From Ruegeria arenilitoris (GTDB lineage: Bacteria; Pseudomonadota; Alphaproteobacteria; Rhodobacterales; Rhodobacteraceae), in contig NZ_WPZQ01000003.1 of assembly GCF_013030265.1 (NCBI RefSeq), forward strand, positions 248,001-312,000: a DNA stretch of 64,000 nt, in the 5' to 3' direction. Every line of letters starts with the position of its first letter. The stretch's first letter is position 1. The translations under genes were made by a program, and so were the position numbers. The notes under the pieces are model-generated. The model had not been told where the DNA came from, did not search any database, and saw only the letters and a list, made by a program, of their open reading frames with translations. Shown here piece after piece: positions 43,506 through 52,413 of this stretch.

Positions 43506-44408
43506 GTGGCAAAGGACCGATCACAGCGCGACGACTACGCAACCCCCTTGCGCCGCTTGTTCCTGGGGATTGTTGTGTTGTGCCTGCTGGGCATCTTTCT
43601 GGTGTGGCGTATCGACAGCCCCCGCGTTGAACGGTTTCGCGCTCAGGTCGTTGATGCGGTCGTTCCCTCGATGGAATGGGCCATGGTTCCGGTTACTGCG
43701 GTGGTCAACCTGGTCCGGGACTTCCAAAGCTATCAGCGCCTCAGCGAGCAAAATCAGGAACTGCGCAGCGAATTGCGCCTGATGCGCGCATGGAAAGAGG
43801 CTGCACTACAGCTCGAGCAGGAAAATGCACGGTTGCTTGACCTGAACAATGTCCGCCTTGATCCGCGTTTGACCTACATCACAGGTGTGGTTATGGCCGA
43901 TAGCGGATCCCCTTTCCGTCAGTCGGTGCTCCTGAATGTCGGGGAGCGCGACGGGATCGTGGATGGCTGGGCCACGATGGACGGTATCGGGCTGGTTGGA
44001 CGCATCTCTGGTGTTGGCTCTGATACAGCCCGTGTCATCCTGATGACCGATGCCTCGAGCGCGATTCCGGCAACCATACAGCCCTCGGGCCAGACAGCAT
44101 TGATCGCGGGTGATAACACCGCAGCACCTGTCGTGGAGTTTCTGGAAAATCGAGAGTTGGTCCGGCCCGGCGATCGGGTGATCACCTCAGGCGATGGCGG
44201 TGTGTTTCCAGCTGGTCTCCTGATTGGCCAGATCACAGTTGATCCGGGCGGCAGACTACGCGTTCGGCTTTCGGCGGATTTCGAACGTTTGGAATTCCTG
44301 CGTGTTCTTCGTTATCAATCTGCGCCCCCAATTCGTACCCCTGGCAGCATCGTTGGGCCACAACGCCCTGAGGCCGCACTGACACCCGAAGAGGCCGGCG
44401 ATGGATAA
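43506..44408 (+). CDS. mreC: rod shape-determining protein MreC
   Basis: A 300-residue bitopic protein that links MreB and the PBP2/RodA synthase. One membrane helix (LFLGIVVLCLLGIFLVW), a coiled coil (YQRLSEQNQELRSELRLMRAWKEAALQLEQENARLLDL) and a periplasmic beta domain (VVMADSGSPFRQSVLLNVGERDG to VRPGDRVITSGDGGVFPAGLLIG). It starts at GTG after AAGGAG. Its end overlaps mreD by 8 bp. Confidence 0.95.
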   Translation: MAKDRSQRDDYATPLRRLFLGIVVLCLLGIFLVWRIDSPRVERFRAQVVDAVVPSMEWAMVPVTAVVNLVRDFQSYQRLSEQNQELRSELRLMRAWKEAALQLEQENARLLDLNNVRLDPRLTYITGVVMADSGSPFRQSVLLNVGERDGIVDGWATMDGIGLVGRISGVGSDTARVILMTDASSAIPATIQPSGQTALIAGDNTAAPVVEFLENRELVRPGDRVITSGDGGVFPAGLLIGQITVDPGGRLRVRLSADFERLEFLRVLRYQSAPPIRTPGSIVGPQRPEAALTPEEAGDG

Positions 44409-44937
44409 AGCCACCTCACATCTCTGGCTCATGCGTGGCATGTATTTCGCGCTCGCCATACTGGTGGTGTTTCTGCATTTGTTGCCTCTGGACACCAAAC
44501 CAGATCGCTGGCCTTTCCCAGACATTTTGATCGCACTGACATTTGTCTGGGTGTTGCGTCGTCCCGAGTATGTGCCCACGCTCAGCATCGCCATCGTTAT
44601 GCTAATGGCTGATCTTCTGTTTCAGCGCCCTCCCGGGCTGCTGGCTGCTTTGGTTGTCCTTGGGGCAGCATATCTGCGCTCGGCGGCACCGGGCATGCGG
44701 GATGCTGGTTTTGTCAGCGAATGGACAACGATCGGAGTTGTGACGGCAATGGTCTTCCTGGCAGATCGCGTCATCCTTTCCATATTGTCCGTTCAGCAAG
44801 TCGCTTTGGGCCCTGCTATGATCCAGCTAATCCTAACCATCCTGGCCTATCCTTTGATCGTATTGATCAGTCAGAGTGTGTTTGGAGTGCGTCGCATCTC
44901 AGCCGCGGATGCAGGTGCTACGGGAGCACGGGTATGA
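44401..44937 (+). CDS. mreD: rod shape-determining protein MreD
   Basis: A 178-residue membrane protein, the least conserved Mre component, with five or six hydrophobic segments (MYFALAILVVFLHLLPL, DILIALTFVWVL, TLSIAIVMLMADLLF, TIGVVTAMVFLADRVI, LILTILAYPLIVLI). Identity rests on position between mreC and mrdA together with the membrane pattern. It overlaps mreC by 8 bp and mrdA by 4 bp (ATGA), so translation is coupled. Confidence 0.92.
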   Translation: MDKATSHLWLMRGMYFALAILVVFLHLLPLDTKPDRWPFPDILIALTFVWVLRRPEYVPTLSIAIVMLMADLLFQRPPGLLAALVVLGAAYLRSAAPGMRDAGFVSEWTTIGVVTAMVFLADRVILSILSVQQVALGPAMIQLILTILAYPLIVLISQSVFGVRRISAADAGATGARV

Positions 44938-46883
44938 AACAGCGAAAACCGAAATCAGAGGGTCTTGCATACAAGCGCTTGCCACGCCGTGCTATCGTAT
45001 TGGGCGGCCTTCAGGCAGCCTTTATTGGCGGGCTAGCAGCCCGTATGCGTTTCATGCAGGTCGATCAGGCCGATCAATATCGCCTACTGGCAGAAGAAAA
45101 TCGCATCAACATCCGCCTGATACCACCAACCCGCGGTCGTATCTATGACCGGAACGGTCAGGTCATCGGACAAAACACACCTTCGTATCGCATAGTAGTC
45201 GTTCGCGAAGATGCGGGTGACGTCGACAAGGTCATTGCCAAGCTGTCGGAACTGATCCCGCTGAACGAGGATGAGATTGAGCGCGCACGCACAGAAATGC
45301 GCCGTTCAGCGCCGTTTCTTCCTGTCACTCTGGCGGATCAGGTGACATGGGAAGATATCTCCAAAGTCGCGGTTAACGCACCTGCGCTACCGGGTGTCAC
45401 CCCAGAGGTCGGCTCGACGCGTCAGTACCCCCGGTATGAGGACTTTGCGCATGTAGTGGGCTATGTCGGCCCGGTCAGTGATTATGACCTGAGCCAGATA
45501 CAGGATCCTGAACCGGTACTGCGCATTCCGCGATTTCAGATTGGCAAGGTTGGGCTTGAGGCCAAGCAGGAAAGCTCGCTGCGCGGTAAAGCTGGTGCCA
45601 AACGTGTCGAAGTCAATGCCACTGGCCGCGTCATGCGCGAGCTGGACCGTCAGGAAGGACAGGCAGGCGCGGACCTGCAGCTATCGGTCGACGCCAATCT
45701 GCAGCAATATGCTCAGGCCCGTCTGGCCGGAGAAAGCGCGGCTGCCGTCGTCATTGACTGCGAAACCGGCGATATCCGGGCGATCAGTTCAGCGCCCAGC
45801 TTCGATCCGAACCTGTTTGTCCGCGGTATCTCTGTCGCGGACTATCGGACCCTGACACAGGACAAATACCGCCCACTGGCCAACAAAACCGTTCAGGGCA
45901 CCTATCCGCCGGGATCGACGTTCAAGATGATCACCGCTCTGGCTGCGCTTGAGGCGGGTGTAATCGGCCCCGCCAATACGGTTTACTGTCCCGGACACCT
46001 CAAGGTCGGCAGCCGCCGGTTCCACTGCTGGAAACGTGGTGGGCATGGCACGGTTGACCTCGAGACCTCTCTGAAGCGCAGTTGCGATGTGTACTACTAC
46101 GATGTTGCCCTGCGAGTAGGGATCGACAAGATTTCCGACATGGCTCGCACCTTCGGTCTGGGTATCCGGCATGACATCCCTATGTCCGCGGTCGCCGCAG
46201 GTTTGGCCCCGAACCAGGAATGGAAACAGCGGGTACACGGTCAGGACTGGCTGGTGGGTGATACGGCCAACGCATCCATCGGGCAGGGCTTCATGCTCGC
46301 CTCTCCCTTGCAGCTTGCGGTCATGACAGCACGGCTTGCCACAGGGCGAGCTGTCTCCCCACGTCTGGTTCGATCGGTCGATGGGGTCGAGCAACCGTCA
46401 GGAGCGGGTGAGCCCCTTGACGTCAATCCCTACAATCTGGAACAGGTGCGTAAGGCGATGTTCTCGGTTTCGAATGACCGGCGCGGCACTGCTTATCGCA
46501 GCCGTATCATCGCCGATGATTTCCGCATGGCCGGGAAAACCGGAACCAGCCAGGTGCGCAACATCACCAAGGCCGAACGCGCTGCGGGTGTGATCCGCAA
46601 CGAAGACCTGCCTTGGGAACGCCGCGACCACGCGCTGTTCGTAAGCTTCGCCCCCTACGACAACCCCAAATACGCAATCGCCGTGGTCGTTGAACATGGC
46701 GGCGGCGGTTCGAAAGCGGCAGCTCCTGTTGCAAGGGATATCATGCTGCAGGCTCTCTATGACGGTACTCCGCCGCTTGAGGCATATCCGGTAGCAGATC
46801 GCGAACGTATCAAGGAGCAGCAAAAACGGCTGGAGGGCGATCGTCGCCCCAAAGCGCGTCCGGATGAAAAGGACCGCGCATGA
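44934..46883 (+). CDS. mrdA: penicillin-binding protein 2 (peptidoglycan DD-transpeptidase)
   Basis: The class B transpeptidase of elongation, 649 residues. A single N-terminal membrane anchor (AIVLGGLQAAFIGGLAARM) is followed by the dimerisation/pedestal domain (IPPTRGRIYDRNGQVIGQNTPSYR), then the transpeptidase: YPPGSTFKM (SxxK), KRSCDVYYYD (SxN-type) and MAGKTGTSQV (KTG). The coding start is the ATG overlapping the mreD stop; a longer frame upstream lies inside mreD. It overlaps rodA by 4 bp. With RodA it forms the polymerase/cross-linking pair. Confidence 0.96.
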   Translation: MKQRKPKSEGLAYKRLPRRAIVLGGLQAAFIGGLAARMRFMQVDQADQYRLLAEENRINIRLIPPTRGRIYDRNGQVIGQNTPSYRIVVVREDAGDVDKVIAKLSELIPLNEDEIERARTEMRRSAPFLPVTLADQVTWEDISKVAVNAPALPGVTPEVGSTRQYPRYEDFAHVVGYVGPVSDYDLSQIQDPEPVLRIPRFQIGKVGLEAKQESSLRGKAGAKRVEVNATGRVMRELDRQEGQAGADLQLSVDANLQQYAQARLAGESAAAVVIDCETGDIRAISSAPSFDPNLFVRGISVADYRTLTQDKYRPLANKTVQGTYPPGSTFKMITALAALEAGVIGPANTVYCPGHLKVGSRRFHCWKRGGHGTVDLETSLKRSCDVYYYDVALRVGIDKISDMARTFGLGIRHDIPMSAVAAGLAPNQEWKQRVHGQDWLVGDTANASIGQGFMLASPLQLAVMTARLATGRAVSPRLVRSVDGVEQPSGAGEPLDVNPYNLEQVRKAMFSVSNDRRGTAYRSRIIADDFRMAGKTGTSQVRNITKAERAAGVIRNEDLPWERRDHALFVSFAPYDNPKYAIAVVVEHGGGGSKAAAPVARDIMLQALYDGTPPLEAYPVADRERIKEQQKRLEGDRRPKARPDEKDRA

Positions 46884-48019
46884 GCTATCTTGAATACGCC
46901 GTCAAATCCACGCCATCGGGGTTCCGCAAATTCCTGTACATGAACTGGCCCCTTACCCTGCTGTTGATCAGTACGGCCAGCGCAGGTTTCCTGATGCTGT
47001 ACTCGGTGGCAGGAGGTTCATGGCTGCCCTGGGCCGAGCCACAGATGGAACGGTTCGGGCTTGGTCTGACGGTGATGTTCATCATCGCTCTGGTCCCGAT
47101 CTGGTTCTGGCGGAACATGTCTGTACTGGCCTATCTTGGATCGATTGCCCTGCTGGTGTTCGTGGAACTCTTCGGCACAATCGGTATGGGCGCACAACGC
47201 TGGATCGACCTTGGGTTCATGCGGCTTCAACCGTCCGAAGTCATGAAGGTTGCCTTGGTCATGGTTCTGGCCGCCTATTACGATTGGCTGCCGTCTCACA
47301 AAACCTCTCGGCCGCTATGGGTTCTGATCCCGGTACTGCTGATCCTGATCCCGACTTTCATGGTTCTGAAGCAGCCCGATCTGGGGACGTCGATCCTGTT
47401 GCTCGCGGCCGGAGGCGGCCTGATGTTTCTGGCGGGCGTGCACTGGGCTTACTTCGCAGCAGTGATCGCCGCAGGCGTCGGGCTGGTTGCGACGGTCTTC
47501 AACAGTCGCGGGACGGAATGGCAATTGCTCAAAGATTACCAGTTCCGCCGCATCGATACGTTTCTTGACCCTTCAACCGATCCGCTTGGGGCCGGCTATC
47601 ACATCACCCAGTCAAAAATTGCGCTGGGTTCAGGTGGCTGGAACGGGCGTGGCTTCATGCAGGGAACTCAGTCGCGCCTCAACTTTTTGCCCGAGAAGCA
47701 TACAGACTTCATCTTTACCACTCTGGCAGAAGAATTTGGGTTTGTTGGCGGGATCACTCTGTTGATCCTATACGGTCTGATCCTGATATTCTGCATGGTA
47801 ACGGCCCTGTCGACACGCGACCGCTTTTCTTCGCTCGTTACGCTCGGAATTTCGCTTAACTTCTTCCTGTTCTTTGCCGTGAACATGTCAATGGTTATGG
47901 GGCTGGCACCTGTTGTGGGCGTCCCGCTGCCCATGGTCAGCTATGGTGGTTCTGCCATGCTGGTTCTGATGGCCGCATTTGGCATCGTGCAAAGCGCCCA
48001 TATTCATCGTCCCCGTTAA
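46880..48019 (+). CDS. rodA: rod shape-determining protein RodA (SEDS glycosyltransferase)
   Basis: A 379-residue polytopic SEDS polymerase that extends glycan strands from lipid II, paired with PBP2. About ten membrane segments are seen; the conserved loops are LGFMRLQPSEVMKVALVMVLA, LVLKQPDLGTS-type (VLKQPDLGTSILLLAAGG) with the catalytic Asp, FLPEKHTDFIFTTLAEEFGFVGG and VGVPLPMVSYGGSAML. ATGA overlap with mrdA. It ends the mre operon, 15 bp before the ghrA-like gene. Confidence 0.96.
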   Translation: MSYLEYAVKSTPSGFRKFLYMNWPLTLLLISTASAGFLMLYSVAGGSWLPWAEPQMERFGLGLTVMFIIALVPIWFWRNMSVLAYLGSIALLVFVELFGTIGMGAQRWIDLGFMRLQPSEVMKVALVMVLAAYYDWLPSHKTSRPLWVLIPVLLILIPTFMVLKQPDLGTSILLLAAGGGLMFLAGVHWAYFAAVIAAGVGLVATVFNSRGTEWQLLKDYQFRRIDTFLDPSTDPLGAGYHITQSKIALGSGGWNGRGFMQGTQSRLNFLPEKHTDFIFTTLAEEFGFVGGITLLILYGLILIFCMVTALSTRDRFSSLVTLGISLNFFLFFAVNMSMVMGLAPVVGVPLPMVSYGGSAMLVLMAAFGIVQSAHIHRPR

Positions 48020-48034
48020 ACTGAGAGACTGCCC

Positions 48035-48967
48035 ATGCCCGTAAACGTCCTGTTTTCCGCGCGCCCTGCCCTGTGGCCCGTGTATGAGCCACTGTTGACC
48101 AATGGGCTGAGCGAAGCTGGTCTGGATTTTCGACTGGGAACCGAATTCGAACCGGATGAGGTAGATTACGTGGTCTATGCACCGAACGGGGGCTTGTTGG
48201 ATTTCACACCTTATACACGGCTCAAAGCGGTGCTGAGCCTTTGGGCCGGGGTTGAAAGCATTGCGGGCAATGAGACCCTGACCGTTCCACTGGCGCGGAT
48301 GGTGGATCATGGGCTGACCCAAGGCATGATTGAATGGGTGGTCGGGCACACATTGCGGTACCATCTTGGCATGGACAAACACATCACGGTTCAGGACGGC
48401 ATCTGGACTCCGGATGCGCCCCCGCTTGCACAAGAACGGCAGCTCTGTGTTTTAGGGCTGGGCTCACTGGGCCAGGCCGTGGCTCAGGCGCTTGCGGCAC
48501 TGAACTTTCACGTTACCGGCTGGAGCAGAACACCCAAAGAAATCGGCGGAGTTACCTGCCTGCACGGCGCAGATGGATTGCGTGAGGCTCTGAGCCGCGC
48601 AGAGATTGTTGTCCTTCTGCTACCTGACACCCCAGCGACCGAGAACACAATGAATGCCGAAACGCTTGCCCTGTTGCCGAAGGGCGCACGGATCATCAAC
48701 CCGGGACGTGGGCCATTGATTGATGACGATGCCTTGCTGGAAGCACTGGGTTCGGGTCAGGTCGGTCATGCCACGCTGGATGTGTTCCGGACTGAGCCTC
48801 TGCCGCCCGAGGATCCGTATTGGGCCCATCCAAATGTAACGGTCACCCCCCATATCGCGTCGGAGACACGCCCCGTTACAGCGGCACAAGTCATCTGCGA
48901 AAACATCCGTCGTGGCGAGGCGGGTGAGACGTTTTTGCATCTGGTGGACCGTCAGCTCGGATACTGA
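48035..48967 (+). CDS. ghrA: glyoxylate/hydroxypyruvate reductase A-like
   Basis: A 310-residue D-2-hydroxyacid dehydrogenase that reduces glyoxylate or hydroxypyruvate with NAD(P)H. Nucleotide-binding LCVLGLGSLGQAVAQAL, the INPGRGPLIDDDALLEAL segment with the substrate Arg nearby, and VTVTPHIASET with the catalytic His are in place. The early SLWAGVESI is typical of the GhrA type. It follows rodA by 15 bp and may be read through from the mre operon, although it is unrelated in function. A strong hairpin overlaps its stop. Confidence 0.88.
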   Translation: MPVNVLFSARPALWPVYEPLLTNGLSEAGLDFRLGTEFEPDEVDYVVYAPNGGLLDFTPYTRLKAVLSLWAGVESIAGNETLTVPLARMVDHGLTQGMIEWVVGHTLRYHLGMDKHITVQDGIWTPDAPPLAQERQLCVLGLGSLGQAVAQALAALNFHVTGWSRTPKEIGGVTCLHGADGLREALSRAEIVVLLLPDTPATENTMNAETLALLPKGARIINPGRGPLIDDDALLEALGSGQVGHATLDVFRTEPLPPEDPYWAHPNVTVTPHIASETRPVTAAQVICENIRRGEAGETFLHLVDRQLGY

Positions 48968-48974
48968 CGGTCCA
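48945..48974. terminator. hairpin across the ghrA stop, between convergent genes
   Basis: Perfect 11-bp arms (TGGACCGTCAG and CTGACGGTCCA) around an 8-nt loop. The stop codon of the ghrA-like gene lies inside the right arm, and the convergent peptidase gene ends 7 bp beyond. No T run. Terminator or 3'-end protective structure for both transcripts is inferred. Confidence 0.55.
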
Positions 48975-48980
48975 ACTGGT

Positions 48981-50996
48981 TCAGGCCGCGATCAGGCCAC
49001 GCCCTTTCAGCAGGGCTTCAACACCCGGCAAACGCCCGCGGAACGCCAGATACAGGTCTTCCGCTTCCTTTGATCCACCGGTCGAGAGGATATGCTCTTC
49101 CAGAGCCTTAGCACGCTCTGGATCAAAGGCACCACCAGCTTCTTCAAAGGCCGCAAAGGCGTCCGCATCCATGACCTCGGACCACATGTAGCTGTAATAG
49201 CCCGAGCTATAGCCATCCCCGGCGAATACATGGGCAAAATGTGGCGTTGCGTGGCGCATCCCAATAGCCTGCGGCATCCCGATGCTCGCCAGAACCTCAG
49301 CCTGTTTCGCCATCGGATCAGCCGGAGCGGCACCGTCGTGGAACGCCAGATCGACGAGGGCCGAGGCAACATATTCTACGGTCTGGAAACCCTGATCAAA
49401 ATTGGCGGCCTTCAACACTTTCTCGAGCATATCCTGCGGCATCGGCTCACCGGTTTCCGCATGCGTAGCGAATTCTGCCAGAACTTCGGGCACCTCCAGC
49501 CAGTGTTCGTATAGCTGGCTGGGAAGCTCCACAAAATCGCGCGCAACGCTGGTGCCCGAGATGCTTTCATAGGTCACGTTGGACAACATCTGGTGCAGGG
49601 CATGGCCAAACTCATGGAACAGCGTACGCGCATCGTCGTAGGAAAGCAGCGCCGGATCACCCTTTGCGAAATTGCAGACATTGATGACGACAGGTGCTTG
49701 ATCCGCAGGGAATTTCGCCTGAGCCCGCATCGCGCTACACCAAGCACCTGACCGCTTGGAGCCGCGCGCGAAATAGTCGCCAATGAACACCGCGATGTGC
49801 TGACCTTTACGGGTCACCTCCCATGCACGGCAATCCGGATGATAGAGCGGCACATCAAGTGGTGCGAACTCCAACCCGAACAAACGATTGGCGCAGGCAA
49901 ACGCCGCTTCGATCATGCGATCCAGCTGCAGGTATGGCTTTAGCGCAGCCTCATCCAGGTCATGTTCAGCTTTGCGGCGCTTCTCGGCGTAGTAGCGCCA
50001 GTCCCAGGCCTCGAACGGCCCGTTGACACCGTCCTCCTGCATCATTTCTGTCAGGATGTCAGCATCCACATCAGCACGGGTTTTGGCTGCATCCCAAACC
50101 TCCATCAGCAAATCACGTACACGGTCTGGCGTTTGCGCCATCTCGGTTTCCAGCTTGAAATCAGCAAAGCTGTCATAGCCCAGCAGCTTTGCCCGTTCCT
50201 CGCGCAGTTTTAGAATTTCGGATGCAATTTCGCGATTGTCGGTTTTTCCACCATTGGCCCCTCGCGCAGTCCAGGCCCGGTAAGCCGTTTCGCGCAAATC
50301 CCGACGCGGGGAAAACTGAAGAAACGGAACGATCAATGAGCGTGAAAGAGTGACAACCGGCCCGTTGGTTCCCTTTTCCTGCCCCGCCGCGCGGGCCGCA
50401 TCCACAACAAAACCCGGCAGGCCTTGAAGGTCGTCCTCGCTCAATTCCATGAACCAATCCCGCTCATCGGCCAGAAGGTTTTGAGTGAATGAGGTCCCCA
50501 GCGAGGCGAGCCGCGATTTGATCTCCTGCATCCGGGCATCTTCGTCACCCTGCAGCGCAGCTCCTGCACGCACGAATCCCCGATGGGTCAGCATCAGAAC
50601 ACGCTCCTGTTCTTCGCTCAGCCCCAGTTCTTCGCGACGATTCCAGAGGTCGGCGACCCGATGAAACAGCGCCTTGTTCGAGGATATGCCCGAGAAATGC
50701 GCCGAAAGTTTGGGCGAAAAGTCCCGTTGCAGTTCTTCCCGCTTAGGATTGCTGTCTGCTCCGGCAACCGTGAAGAAAACCGACAGCACCTTGTCCAGTT
50801 CTTCACCGGCCGCTTCCAGCGCTTCGATCGTGTTGGCGAATGTGGCGGCGTCCTCATTGGACGCGATGGCTTCGATCTGAGCGTTATGGGCCTGCATTGC
50901 CTGATCCAGCGCAGGGGCAAAATCGTCATCCGATATCTCGGCAAACGGGGCGATTTCAAAGGGTGTGTTCCAGTCAGACAGGATCGGGTTGGTCAT
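48981..50996 (-). CDS. M3 family metallopeptidase (oligopeptidase A / Dcp type)
   Basis: A 671-residue cytoplasmic zinc peptidase degrading oligopeptides. The M3 zinc site LFHEFGHALHQ is near residue 460 with a downstream Glu in YESISGTSVARDFVELPSQLYEHW. The helical N-terminal lid (IAPFAEISDDDFAPALDQAM) and the C-terminal SGYYSYMWSEVMDADAFAAF are characteristic. It may be PrlC-like or Dcp-like, which sequence alone does not settle. Single gene, divergent from the trans-sulfuration gene. Confidence 0.93.
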   Translation of the reverse strand: MTNPILSDWNTPFEIAPFAEISDDDFAPALDQAMQAHNAQIEAIASNEDAATFANTIEALEAAGEELDKVLSVFFTVAGADSNPKREELQRDFSPKLSAHFSGISSNKALFHRVADLWNRREELGLSEEQERVLMLTHRGFVRAGAALQGDEDARMQEIKSRLASLGTSFTQNLLADERDWFMELSEDDLQGLPGFVVDAARAAGQEKGTNGPVVTLSRSLIVPFLQFSPRRDLRETAYRAWTARGANGGKTDNREIASEILKLREERAKLLGYDSFADFKLETEMAQTPDRVRDLLMEVWDAAKTRADVDADILTEMMQEDGVNGPFEAWDWRYYAEKRRKAEHDLDEAALKPYLQLDRMIEAAFACANRLFGLEFAPLDVPLYHPDCRAWEVTRKGQHIAVFIGDYFARGSKRSGAWCSAMRAQAKFPADQAPVVINVCNFAKGDPALLSYDDARTLFHEFGHALHQMLSNVTYESISGTSVARDFVELPSQLYEHWLEVPEVLAEFATHAETGEPMPQDMLEKVLKAANFDQGFQTVEYVASALVDLAFHDGAAPADPMAKQAEVLASIGMPQAIGMRHATPHFAHVFAGDGYSSGYYSYMWSEVMDADAFAAFEEAGGAFDPERAKALEEHILSTGGSKEAEDLYLAFRGRLPGVEALLKGRGLIAA

Positions 50997-51138
50997 GCAG
51001 ATCTCCTTTGATCGTCAAGCTAGGTAGGCCGGGCACAATGGTCCAGAGGCAGACCGGCTGATACGGCAAATTCTGTCGCAATAACGCTTGCGCCATATGA
51101 ACCCAGCAATCAGGGTCCGTTGGAAAGGGAGATAGGAC

Positions 51139-52350
51139 ATGACCAAAACGAACCGCACTGCTGGCATCATGACAACGGCCATTCATGCGGGTGATCCACC
51201 GGACGCCTCAACCAATGCATCGGCACCACCGATCCACATGAGTTCGACCTATCTGACCGAAGATGTCGCCGGGTTCTCCGCCCATGACCTGACACCTGAC
51301 AGCCCCTATGTCTATTCTCGGTGGGCCAACCCGACTGTTGCCGGGCTCGAGGCCAAAATCGCGGCTCTGCAAGGCACCGAAGCTTGCCTTGCCACAGCTT
51401 CCGGAATGGCAGCGGCGTCTGCGATCTTTTTCACCTTTCTCTCAGCCGGTGATCACCTGATCGTATCGGACGTGTCTTACGCAGGCGTGGCGGAACTGGC
51501 ACGTGAAACTCTGCCTCGGATGGGGATCGAAGTTTCTGCCGTCAATATGTCCGATCCCGCATCCGTTGCGGGCGCGATCCGCCCAAACACAAAGTTGATC
51601 CATACAGAAACCCCTGTAAATCCAATCGGTCGCCTGACGGATCTGGCGGCGATCTCAAAACTGGCCCGAGAAGCCGGAGCGTTGTTGAGTTGTGACGCAA
51701 CTTTTGCCTCACCACTGGGAATGGATGCGGCCGCGCTCGGGGTCGATCTGACGATGCACTCGATTACGAAATACATCGGCGGACACGGCGATGCAGTGGG
51801 TGGGGCTGTTGCAGGTTCTGCCGAATTGATCGCGAAGATGCGGGCTGAAGCAGGCATTCATCATGGCGGTGTACTGTCCCCATTCAATGCTTGGCTGATT
51901 GCGCGTGGGGCATCGACCCTGCCATTGCGCATGAGGGCGCATCAGAAGGGAGCTACCGCCGTTGCAAAGTGGCTGGAAGCAGACCCGAGGGTTACAAAGG
52001 TCATCTATCCCGGTCTGGCATCGCATCCTCAGGCCGAACTGGCGGCACGACAGATGTCAAACATGTCCGGGATGATATCATTTCAGGTTGGCGATGCAGC
52101 CACGGGCGAACGTATCGCACAGCAGATGATCGAGCGGCTGCAGGTGATCCACTATGCGGTCTCTCTTGGGCATCATCGCAGTCTGATCTTCTGGATGGGA
52201 ACTGACGGCCTGATGGAGACCTCGTTCAAATTGCAGGACGCCCAGTTGGAGGACTATCGCGCCTATGCCGGAGATGGGATTTTCCGCCTGTCCGTCGGGC
52301 TGGAGGATGCCGATGACCTGATTGCCGATCTGGATCGCGCGCTGGGTTAA
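51139..52350 (+). CDS. PLP-dependent trans-sulfuration family enzyme
   Basis: A 403-residue Cys/Met-metabolism PLP enzyme (cystathionine gamma-synthase/beta-lyase/methionine gamma-lyase fold). Visible are YVYSRWANPTVAGLEAKIAAL, SGMAAASAIFF for phosphate binding, HTETPVNPIGRLTDL, the cofactor Asp in LLSCDATFASPLG, and the Schiff-base Lys in MHSITKYIGGHGD. Which reaction it performs cannot be decided; the gamma-lyase reaction would release methanethiol, notable beside a DMSP-degrading gene set but unproven. A GGGAG/AGGA site precedes the ATG. Confidence 0.9.
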   Translation: MTKTNRTAGIMTTAIHAGDPPDASTNASAPPIHMSSTYLTEDVAGFSAHDLTPDSPYVYSRWANPTVAGLEAKIAALQGTEACLATASGMAAASAIFFTFLSAGDHLIVSDVSYAGVAELARETLPRMGIEVSAVNMSDPASVAGAIRPNTKLIHTETPVNPIGRLTDLAAISKLAREAGALLSCDATFASPLGMDAAALGVDLTMHSITKYIGGHGDAVGGAVAGSAELIAKMRAEAGIHHGGVLSPFNAWLIARGASTLPLRMRAHQKGATAVAKWLEADPRVTKVIYPGLASHPQAELAARQMSNMSGMISFQVGDAATGERIAQQMIERLQVIHYAVSLGHHRSLIFWMGTDGLMETSFKLQDAQLEDYRAYAGDGIFRLSVGLEDADDLIADLDRALG

Positions 52351-52413
52351 AAACAGGCTCCCGCCCCTGTTGGGCGCATCACAGATGCGCCACGCAGGAT
52401 TGGGTGGCTCGGA